From contig JBBRYY010000088.1 in the NCBI GenBank assembly GCA_038237245.1, positions 1-12,772 on the forward strand: 12,772 nt of DNA, written 5' to 3'. The notes beneath the pieces were generated by a model that saw nothing but the letters and a program-made list of their open reading frames with translations, made no database searches and was not told the DNA's origin. Position numbers and translations under genes: made by a program. Positions 8,592 through 12,772 of this stretch are shown here, piece after piece. How positions within the stretch are numbered: the stretch's first letter is position 1; every line of letters begins with the position of its first letter. Origin of the DNA: FEN-1250 sp038237245 (GTDB lineage: Bacteria; Gemmatimonadota; Gemmatimonadetes; Gemmatimonadales; Gemmatimonadaceae).

Positions 8592-10175
8592 CTAGAGTCC
8601 GGAGAGCAGCGTGTCGTTGTTGGCCGTGTTCTGGATCCGCTTGATCAGCCACTCCATGCCGGCCTGTGGTGGCATCTGCTGCAGCCCGCGGCGGAGAGTA
8701 AAAATCGCGTCGATCTGGTCGGGACGAAAGAGCTTGTCCTCGCGACGCGTACCGCTCGTCGCCACATCGATCGCCGGAAAGACGCGCTTCTCGGCCAGCC
8801 CGCGATCGAGCTTGATCTCGCTATTTCCGGTTCCCTTGAACTCCTCGAAGATCACGTCGTCCATTCGCGATCCCGTCTCCACCAGCGCGGTCGCGATGAT
8901 CGTGAGCGAGCCGCCGCCGTTCGCCGGCGACACCGAGCGCGCCGATCCGAAGAATGCCTTCGGCTTCGCCATCGCGGTGGCATCGAGCCCGCCGCTCAGC
9001 GTGCGCCCCGTGCCGCGCTCCGCCGTGTTGTGCGCACGGGCGAGACGCGTGATCGAGTCGAGCACGATGACGACGTCCTTCCCCTGCTCCACGAGCCGGC
9101 GCGCGCGCTCGAGCGTCATGTCCGCGACGTCGACGTGCCGCTCCGCCGGTTGATCGAAGCTCGACGCGACGACTTCACCGCGTCCCCACTCGATCATCTC
9201 GCTCACTTCCTCGGGACGCTCGTCGACGAGGAGCACGAGCAGAGTCGCCTCGGGATGGTTGATCGCGATCCCCTCGGTGATCGCCTGGAGGAGCATCGTC
9301 TTTCCGGCGCGCGCCGGCGCGACGATGAGCGCGCGCTGCCCGTAGCCGATCGGCGCGATGAGATCGATCGCGCGGCGCGTGAGCTCGGGGCCGATCTTCG
9401 CCGACTGTCCCGTCTCGAGCGTGAGCTTCCGCTCGGGATACGACGCGATGAGAGAGCTGAAATCCGGTCGACGAAGGCCGCTGTCCGGCGCGCCGCCGTT
9501 GAGCTTCTGCACTTCGGCAATTGCGAGACGACCGCGCTGATCACGGCCGGTGGTGGCCTCGATGAGATCTCCGCGACGGATCGCGAACTGTTTCACGAGC
9601 TGCGACGGCACGAACGCATCGTTCGGAGAGGGCAGGTAGCTCTCCTCGGCGCGGCGGACGAAGCCGCCATCGCGCGCGGAGTCGAACCACCCGATGGTCG
9701 TGCCATCGGCGACGAGCACCGACACCGGCGCGGTGCTCTGCTGCTCGGGGCGCGGCCCGCTGCGCTGGCGGCCGCGACGTCCACGACGGCCGTTGGCGTT
9801 GTTGCTGATGTCGCGATTGCCGTTGTCGCGGCTCCCGCTGTCCCGGCTGTTCCCCTGCTCGCGATTGCCCCGGTTGTCCTCGCGCTCGCTCCGGCTCTGG
9901 CTATTCCGGTTGTTGTTGTAGCGAGGCTCGCCGCCGCGATCGTTCTGCGACACGGGAGTGTGCGGAGGCTGCTGCTGTGGGTGAGAGGCGGGAGCTCCGC
10001 CGTCGCCACCATCGGAAGACGGGGTCGGCCTGTTGTCCGGCAGCGCGGTGTCGCTTGGCGCCGGCAGTGAGGAGTCATCGCGATATGGGCTGGACTCGGT
10101 ATTCGAGTCGAGCGGCGGGCGGTTTGGCGGACGGTGTCCGCGACCGCGCCGGGTCGGGCGTCGACGTTCGTTCAT
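8592..10175 (-). CDS. rho: Transcription termination factor Rho
   Basis: Predicted 527-aa hexameric RNA helicase that ends transcription at rut sites. Residues 1-148 are low-complexity Arg/Asn/Ser/Gly/Pro/Gln. The OB-fold RNA-binding domain is about 149-226 (RDGGFVRR in place of the E. coli DGFGFLR RNP1). The RecA-like ATPase core follows: Walker A APARAGKTM (286-294, K292), catalytic E319 and R320 in VDERPEEV, Walker B D373 in VVIVLDSITRLAR, R-loop EEFKGTGN (445-451) and arginine finger R477 in TSGTRRED. The usual N-terminal Rho_N helical domain (LxELKxxPVSEL type) is not visible; the disordered tail stands in its place. The frame runs open to 10523, but those 116 extra residues resemble no Rho, so I start at the ATG at 10175 (MNERRRPTRRGRG). 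No Shine-Dalgarno precedes it. The core is complete and should be functional. Confidence 0.96.
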   Translation of the reverse strand: MNERRRPTRRGRGHRPPNRPPLDSNTESSPYRDDSSLPAPSDTALPDNRPTPSSDGGDGGAPASHPQQQPPHTPVSQNDRGGEPRYNNNRNSQSRSEREDNRGNREQGNSRDSGSRDNGNRDISNNANGRRGRRGRQRSGPRPEQQSTAPVSVLVADGTTIGWFDSARDGGFVRRAEESYLPSPNDAFVPSQLVKQFAIRRGDLIEATTGRDQRGRLAIAEVQKLNGGAPDSGLRRPDFSSLIASYPERKLTLETGQSAKIGPELTRRAIDLIAPIGYGQRALIVAPARAGKTMLLQAITEGIAINHPEATLLVLLVDERPEEVSEMIEWGRGEVVASSFDQPAERHVDVADMTLERARRLVEQGKDVVIVLDSITRLARAHNTAERGTGRTLSGGLDATAMAKPKAFFGSARSVSPANGGGSLTIIATALVETGSRMDDVIFEEFKGTGNSEIKLDRGLAEKRVFPAIDVATSGTRREDKLFRPDQIDAIFTLRRGLQQMPPQAGMEWLIKRIQNTANNDTLLSGL

Positions 10176-10311
10176 GCTGCGAAGGGTGTCATGAGGTGAA
10201 GGCGTACACGCGTGAGGGAACCCGGTTATCGGGCGACGAACACGCTTGGTGGAGCGATAACTGGAGTTGGCGCCGCACTGCGCGGTGCACATAGCATCCG
10301 ATCCGGCCGCG

Positions 10312-10343
10312 GATATATCACGCGAGCCGCTGGGTGTTGCCAA
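10312..10343 (-). promoter_or_regulatory. rho: Candidate promoter for rho
   Basis: TTGGCA (10343-10338, 5 of 6 to the -35 consensus) is followed 20 nt later by TATATC (10317-10312, 4 of 6 to the -10 consensus). The spacing is longer than the ideal 17; shifting the -10 to TGATAT gives 17 nt but a poorer match. Transcription would begin near 10305, giving a leader of roughly 130 nt. Confidence 0.3.
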
Positions 10344-10359
10344 AGTATTTTGTGGCCAC

Positions 10360-10375
10360 CGTCGGCGTGCCGACG
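10360..10375. repeat. Perfect 7-bp inverted repeat upstream of rho promoter candidate
   Basis: CGTCGGC and GCCGACG flank a 2-nt spacer (GT). It ends 16 nt upstream of the candidate -35, a location suited to a dimeric regulator; the 2-nt loop is too short for an RNA hairpin unless the stem frays. Confidence 0.4.
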
Positions 10376-10402
10376 ATGCAACGAGTATCACCTGATTCGG
10401 GC

Positions 10403-10427
10403 GAATGCGCAACCCTTGCGTGCATTC
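10403..10427. repeat. Imperfect hairpin downstream of the DHp gene
   Basis: GAATGCGCA (10403-10411) pairs with TGC and GCATTC (10417-10427) around loop ACCCT, with a 2-nt bulge. No T-tract follows on either strand. It may help end or protect the DHp transcript. Confidence 0.35.
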
Positions 10428-10428
10428 C

Positions 10429-10444
10429 GGCGCCCGGAGGCGCC
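10429..10444. repeat. GC hairpin downstream of the DHp gene
   Basis: GGCGCC-CGGA-GGCGCC, six G-C pairs with a 4-nt loop (TCCG on the minus strand), about 80 nt after the DHp stop and directly beside the next hairpin. It is a plausible U-tract-less terminator or 3'-end structure. Confidence 0.35.
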
Positions 10445-10524
10445 CCCGGCGTGAGGGCTTCAGGCGACATGGCGTAGCACCACGAAGGGTAGACCCTACG
10501 TCACCCCGCCATCCACCCTGCACG

Positions 10525-10788
10525 TCATCTCGGGAACATCGAGTCGTTGACCTGGCCGTCCAGATCGCGGACCAGCGTGATCAACCGGCGCACCAGCTCC
10601 GTCATTCGGTCCACCGCCGCCCGGTGTTCCCGGTCCAGCGTCGTCTCCATCGCCAGAAGCTGCGCCTCGGCGAGGAGCGCCGCCAACGGATTGTTCAACG
10701 AGTGCTGCACGAGCGCAGTGATTCGCTGCAGCTCTTCGCGGCGCTGCGCACCCTGTGGAGTTGACGAGTCGTTCGATACTTCAGTCAC
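10525..10788 (-). CDS. Stand-alone histidine kinase dimerisation/phosphoacceptor (DHp, HisKA-like) protein
   Basis: Small 87-aa cytoplasmic protein. Residues 17-77 read as a HisKA-type helical hairpin: helix 1 carries the H-box LVQHSLNNPLAALLAEAQLL (H29 as the candidate phosphoacceptor), and helix 2 is EHRAAVDRMTELVRRLITLVRDLD, a typical DHp second helix. HxLNNPL is the core of the common HELNNPL H-box. No ATP-binding (N, G1, F, G2 box) domain follows; the protein stops ten residues after helix 2. The acidic residue that normally follows the His is Ser30. The start is GTG, supported by a strong AGGAGG 10 nt upstream. By analogy with Spo0B-type or other phosphotransfer proteins it could pass phosphate between receivers, or act as a docking or inhibitory partner; a truncated kinase is also possible, but the good ribosome site and intact frame argue for a real gene. 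Confidence 0.8.
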   Translation of the reverse strand: MTEVSNDSSTPQGAQRREELQRITALVQHSLNNPLAALLAEAQLLAMETTLDREHRAAVDRMTELVRRLITLVRDLDGQVNDSMFPR

Positions 10789-10790
10789 GG

Positions 10791-10820
10791 CTGACGTCCC
10801 TCCTGCGGAGACGGTAAATT
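10791..10820 (+). promoter_or_regulatory. Candidate promoter for the TPR gene
   Basis: CTGACG (10791-10796, 4 of 6) and TAAATT (10815-10820, 4 of 6) lie 18 nt apart. Transcription would begin at about 10827-10830, at or almost at the ATG, and no Shine-Dalgarno is present near it, so a leaderless transcript is likely if this is correct. Confidence 0.35.
10799..10804 (-). promoter_or_regulatory. Strong Shine-Dalgarno for the DHp gene
   Basis: AGGAGG on the minus strand, 10 nt before GTG at 10788. It decides the non-ATG start and is among the best ribosome sites in the window. Confidence 0.65.
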
Positions 10821-10829
10821 CCGCCGGTC

Positions 10830-11423
10830 ATGAGACCACAATCACTCGATCCCATCGCGGAGCTCTCTGCCGCCATCTCAACATACCACGCGACCAACGA
10901 ATACGGGGTATTGCTCGAGCGACTGCTCGCGATAGCCGAGGGCACCGAGCCGGAGAGGCTCGCCGCCGCCGCGGAGCCGTATCTCGCCATCCCGGAGGTA
11001 GCGGGGCCGCTGTACGAGAAGATCGTGGCTGCGCGGCCCAACGACGCGCGGGCGCTGGTCATCCTGGCGAACTCGTACTGGCTCACCGGGCGCGGGCCGG
11101 AGGCGACAGGCGAGCTCGCGGCGCGCGCAATCGCCGCCGACCCCGCGAATCGCGGCGCGTGGCATCTGTGGGCGCTCACGGAAGGCGTGCCGCGCGAGCG
11201 CATGATGCGGTGGAAGCAGGTAGTCGAGCGCTTCCCGAATGACGATCTCGCGCGCGCGAGTCTCGCCGACAACGCCGCGGGAATGGCAGCCGGAGAGCGT
11301 GACCGCGAGGCGCTGCAGCTGGCGATCCGGTGCTACGAGGTGCTGCGCCGCAAGGCGACGGAGCCCGAGCAGCGCGCGGCCGTGGAGCAGGCGCTCACGA
11401 CGCTCCGGAGCTGGACGTTGTAG
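10830..11423 (+). CDS. Tetratricopeptide (TPR) repeat protein
   Basis: Predicted 197-aa all-helical soluble protein without signal peptide or membrane segment. About three TPR-like helix pairs are visible: residues 57-71 (half repeat, LYEKIVAARPND), 72-105 (ARALVILANSYWLTGRG and ELAARAIAADP), 106-136 (AWHLWALTEG and RWKQVVERFP) and 138-175 (LARASLADNAAGM and ALQLAIRCYEVLRRKA). The A/Y/P spacing with Pro-Asn/Asp turns (ARPND, ADPAN, RFPND) is characteristic. TPR proteins are protein-binding scaffolds, so the partner is unknown. The gene is divergent from the DHp gene with only 41 nt between the starts, and convergent with the receiver gene with 12 nt between the stops. No Shine-Dalgarno is seen at the ATG, which may be leaderless. 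Confidence 0.82.
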   Translation: MRPQSLDPIAELSAAISTYHATNEYGVLLERLLAIAEGTEPERLAAAAEPYLAIPEVAGPLYEKIVAARPNDARALVILANSYWLTGRGPEATGELAARAIAADPANRGAWHLWALTEGVPRERMMRWKQVVERFPNDDLARASLADNAAGMAAGERDREALQLAIRCYEVLRRKATEPEQRAAVEQALTTLRSWTL

Positions 11424-11435
11424 CGGGCGGCGCGG

Positions 11436-11834
11436 CTACGCGCGTGCGTCGCGCACGCGGAGGGTGAGCTGCCGCGTAAGGTCGAGCAGGTCGCGCAGGT
11501 CGAATGGTTTGCCGAGTGAGGCGCAGCCGCAGGCGGCGATCAGCTCGTGGGCGCGCTCACTGCCGTCGCCGGTGGTGATGATCGTACGGTGACGCAGGTG
11601 CGGCTGCACGGAGGCGGCAATCTCGAAGAGCTCATCGCCGCCCATCTCGGGCATGCGCAGGTCCACCACGAGGCAATCGAAGTGCTCGCGATGCAGCAGC
11701 TGCACCGCATCGTCGGCCGACTCGACCGCGCGCACATCATAGCCAGCGCGCGTAAAGCTGATCGTCAACGCCCGGCATATCGAATGCTCGTCGTCCACGA
11801 CCAGAATACGTGTCGCCTGCGCATTCTCATTCAT
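11436..11834 (-). CDS. Single-domain response regulator (receiver, CheY/Spo0F-like)
   Basis: Predicted 132-aa receiver domain with no output domain. The active site is present: acidic pair D14/D15 (ILVVDDE), phosphoacceptor D58 (LVVDLRMPEMGG), T87/T88 (TIITTGD) and K109 (SLGKPFD). The residue three before the Lys, usually aromatic, is Ser106, so the classic Tyr/Phe switch is absent. The start lies inside the AraC gene, overlapping its last 8 nt (ATGAATGA), and GGAG lies 10 nt upstream, so the two are translationally coupled and probably act in one pathway. With no output domain it may pass phosphate on or bind a partner, as Spo0F, CheY or DivK do. No kinase with an ATPase domain is in the window; the nearest possible phosphodonor is the DHp protein about 0.65 kb away. 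Confidence 0.9.
   Translation of the reverse strand: MNENAQATRILVVDDEHSICRALTISFTRAGYDVRAVESADDAVQLLHREHFDCLVVDLRMPEMGGDELFEIAASVQPHLRHRTIITTGDGSERAHELIAACGCASLGKPFDLRDLLDLTRQLTLRVRDARA
11441..11459. terminator. Hairpin at the TPR/receiver convergent junction
   Basis: CGCGTGCG-TCG-CGCACGCG forms a perfect 8-bp stem with a 3-nt loop, 18 nt beyond the TPR stop and inside the last codons of the receiver gene. A weaker GTAGC/GCTAC pair (11420-11424, 11435-11439) sits beside it. No T-run follows on either strand, so it is at best an atypical terminator for the TPR transcript. The stem may also arise from the Arg/Ala-rich C-terminal codons alone. Confidence 0.3.
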
Positions 11835-12639
11835 TCAGCGCATGCTCCAACTCACCGATTCCATCTCCCGGCCGGCACAGAAGCGCCGCCATTCGCAGTG
11901 AAAATTCATCCGCCGTAAATGCGGAACGCATGGTGGACGGAGTCATTCCCGTCGCCGTGCGGACCTGCCTGGCAAAGACGCGGATCGAGCTGTAGCCGAG
12001 TTTCTTCGCGATGTCCTCGAGCAGAAAGCCCGGGTCACCCATGTAGTGCTTCGCCCGCGTGAGGCGGGCGACGAGAATCATCGTACGGGCAGAAGCCAGG
12101 CCACTCCGTTCGAACCAGCGATCGAGACTGCGTCGCGTCATCCCCGAACTCCGCGCCAGCTCCTCGACATCGAGGAACTCCTGTGGTGCCTCAAAGAGTC
12201 TCGCGACGGCGCGTACGAACAACACCGGCGCGTTGTGCAGATGCGGAAGAACGTGTTGCAGCACCGACTCGCTCAACCGGGTAGCAGGCAGCTGGTCGAG
12301 CAACTGACGAAAGCGGCGGGGCTCGTCGTCGAAGCCGCGAAGGACGACGTGTTGAACGCCGAGCTTTGCGAGCATCACTGTGGCCTGCATCGAGTCCGCG
12401 GCGAGGGTGGTATAGATCACCACGGGCAGCGTAGGATGCCTGGCGAGCAGTTCACGAGCTTGCCCCAGTTCGAGCCCTCCTGACGTTCGTGGATCCAGAA
12501 CTACCAAATCGACGGGACGCTCCCGGATGGCGAGCAACAGCGCACCCCAGCCATCGACCACGGTGAGGGAGTGCTCCCCCGCGAGGACGATCTGGAGCTG
12601 AGCAGCGAGCGGGGCAGAGAGGCGGGCGAGGACTTCCAC
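11827..12639 (-). CDS. AraC-family regulator with degenerate receiver-like N-terminal domain
   Basis: Predicted 270-aa DNA-binding regulator. Residues 14-115 have the alternating strand/helix pattern of a receiver: QIVLAGEH, VDLVVLD (D49 in the phosphoacceptor position), LPVVIYTT (T77) and QHVVLRGF. The acidic pair is missing (AGEH) and the conserved Lys is replaced by Arg101, so it is probably a pseudo-receiver. Residues 157-240 are an AraC HTH pair: VEELARSSGMTRRSLDRWF and LEDIAKKLGYSSIRVFARQVRTATGMTP, the second being the well-conserved helix. The C-terminal 30 residues are a tail of unclear role. It starts at GTG (12639) with no Shine-Dalgarno, and a -10-like TATGCT 6 nt upstream suggests a leaderless transcript. 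It precedes and overlaps the receiver gene, so the two are co-expressed. Targets are unknown; the dyads just upstream suggest self-regulation. Confidence 0.87.
   Translation of the reverse strand: MEVLARLSAPLAAQLQIVLAGEHSLTVVDGWGALLLAIRERPVDLVVLDPRTSGGLELGQARELLARHPTLPVVIYTTLAADSMQATVMLAKLGVQHVVLRGFDDEPRRFRQLLDQLPATRLSESVLQHVLPHLHNAPVLFVRAVARLFEAPQEFLDVEELARSSGMTRRSLDRWFERSGLASARTMILVARLTRAKHYMGDPGFLLEDIAKKLGYSSIRVFARQVRTATGMTPSTMRSAFTADEFSLRMAALLCRPGDGIGELEHALNE
11845..11848 (-). promoter_or_regulatory. Shine-Dalgarno for the receiver gene
   Basis: GGAG on the minus strand within the end of the AraC gene, 10 nt before the ATG at 11834. Together with the 8-nt overlap it supports coupled translation. 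Confidence 0.45.
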
Positions 12640-12645
12640 GGCTTA

Positions 12646-12674
12646 AGCATAATTGTCCTAAAACAGCACATCGA
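12646..12674 (-). promoter_or_regulatory. Candidate leaderless promoter of the AraC-receiver operon
   Basis: TATGCT (12651-12646, 4 of 6 to the -10) lies 6 nt before the GTG start; the position 17 nt upstream reads TCGATG (12674-12669, 3 of 6 to -35) and overlaps the palindrome ACATCGATGT. A start at the GTG itself would explain the lack of a ribosome site. A weak -35 is typical of promoters that need an activator. Confidence 0.35.
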
Positions 12675-12702
12675 TGTCCGAAAATGTGCATTTACGACAA
12701 TT
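12651..12702. repeat. Nested inverted repeats before the AraC gene
   Basis: Outer arms AATTGTC (12651-12657) and GACAATT (12696-12702) are perfect inverted copies. Inside them GCACAT (12666-12671) and ATGTGC (12684-12689) form a second dyad with nearly the same centre (about 12677). The 10-bp palindrome ACATCGATGT (12668-12677) overlaps the left inner arm, and ATGT recurs 10 nt apart at 12674 and 12684. The set covers the candidate -10 and -35, as an operator would. Confidence 0.5.
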
Positions 12703-12719
12703 CGCGCTACCGTAGCTTC

Positions 12720-12753
12720 GGATCAAGTCGCAACGCCAATTACAACTTGATCC
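12720..12753. repeat. 9-bp inverted repeat before the next + strand gene
   Basis: GGATCAAGT (12720-12728) and ACTTGATCC (12745-12753) are perfect inverted copies separated by 16 nt (cgcaacgccaattaca). The repeat ends 13 nt before the presumed ATG at 12767, where a repressor site or a leader hairpin would fit. A smaller dyad, GCTAC-C-GTAGC, lies at 12706-12716. Confidence 0.5.
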
Positions 12754-12766
12754 CCTCGAGGTCGCC

Positions 12767-12772
12767 ATGATC
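12767..12772 (+). CDS. Possible start of a divergent gene (two codons only)
   Basis: ATG ATC at the very end of the window follows GAGG (12758-12761) by 5 nt, and the preceding 127 nt look like a divergent promoter region. Nothing can be said of the product; the start itself is tentative. Confidence 0.3.

Larger units (their letters stand above)
10176..10524. other. Intergenic region between the DHp gene and rho
   Basis: This 349-nt stretch has no credible gene. Read along the minus strand it holds two hairpins after the DHp stop (10429-10444, 10403-10427), an ATTCG-GG-CGAAT dyad (10395-10406), a 7-bp palindrome (10360-10375), a candidate promoter (10312-10343) and a leader whose last 45 nt before the rho ATG contain 20 C and 7 G, a bias suited to Rho binding. 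A short palindrome CACGCGTG lies at 10207-10214. The arrangement suggests rho has its own regulated promoter rather than being only read through from upstream. Confidence 0.5.

Noticed and set aside
9030..10070. 346-codon + strand open frame opposite rho
   Set aside because: Its Val/Ala/Leu run is the antisense of the Arg/Asn/Gly-rich tail of Rho and carries no gene signals.
10212..10454. 80-codon + strand open frame in the rho upstream gap
   Set aside because: No ribosome site, no recognisable domain, and it crosses several dyads better explained as regulatory DNA.
10176..10523. 116-codon N-terminal extension of Rho
   Set aside because: Its sequence resembles no Rho N-terminus and spans the hairpin cluster and promoter candidate; the ATG at 10175 is more plausible.
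12452..12691. 79-codon minus-strand frame using the ATG at 12650
   Set aside because: It is in a different frame from the AraC domain and reads as Arg/Pro-rich sequence; the GTG at 12639 is the start in frame with the receiver-like and HTH regions.

Overview
The window is dense, GC-rich bacterial DNA from a Gram-negative (diderm) organism, shown by an Omp85-type outer-membrane barrel followed by a TamB-like partner. The high GC, the Ser/Asp/Thr-rich secreted proteins, a Rho with a low-complexity N-terminus and a receiver-AraC style regulator remind me of Gemmatimonadota. That is an impression from sequence style, not a database match. I see no tRNA, rRNA, CRISPR array, insertion sequence or phage gene.

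Layout. (1) 1-225: leader with a helically phased TCCGT repeat. (2) 226-1620, + strand: M20-family dipeptidase with its full metal-ligand set. It converges, with a 9-nt gap, on a minus-strand block read right to left: rho (10175-8592), a BamA/TamA-family Omp85 protein (8540-6216) and a TamB-like protein (6216-1630). The last two overlap by one base (TGATG) and look like an outer-membrane/envelope assembly pair. (3) 10176-10524: 349-nt gap with several dyads, a weak candidate rho promoter and a C-rich rho leader. (4) 10525-12639: a signalling-like cluster made of a stand-alone 87-aa histidine-kinase dimerisation (DHp) domain with no ATPase domain, a divergent TPR protein, a single-domain response regulator, and an AraC-type regulator whose N-terminal half looks like a degenerate receiver. 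The last two genes overlap by 8 nt. (5) 12640-12766: a divergent regulatory region rich in inverted repeats, ending at what looks like the first two codons of another + strand gene.

How the parts may work together. The Omp85 and TamB-like proteins very probably act as a complex spanning the periplasm. The DHp, receiver and AraC proteins are the separate pieces of a phosphorelay (compare Spo0B/Spo0F), but no kinase ATPase domain is present here, so a catalytic partner would have to lie elsewhere. This phosphorelay reading is inference. The most unusual items are the kinase-less DHp protein, the split-relay arrangement, the Rho whose N-terminal helical domain appears replaced by a disordered Arg/Asn/Gly-rich tail, and the nested dyads before the AraC gene.
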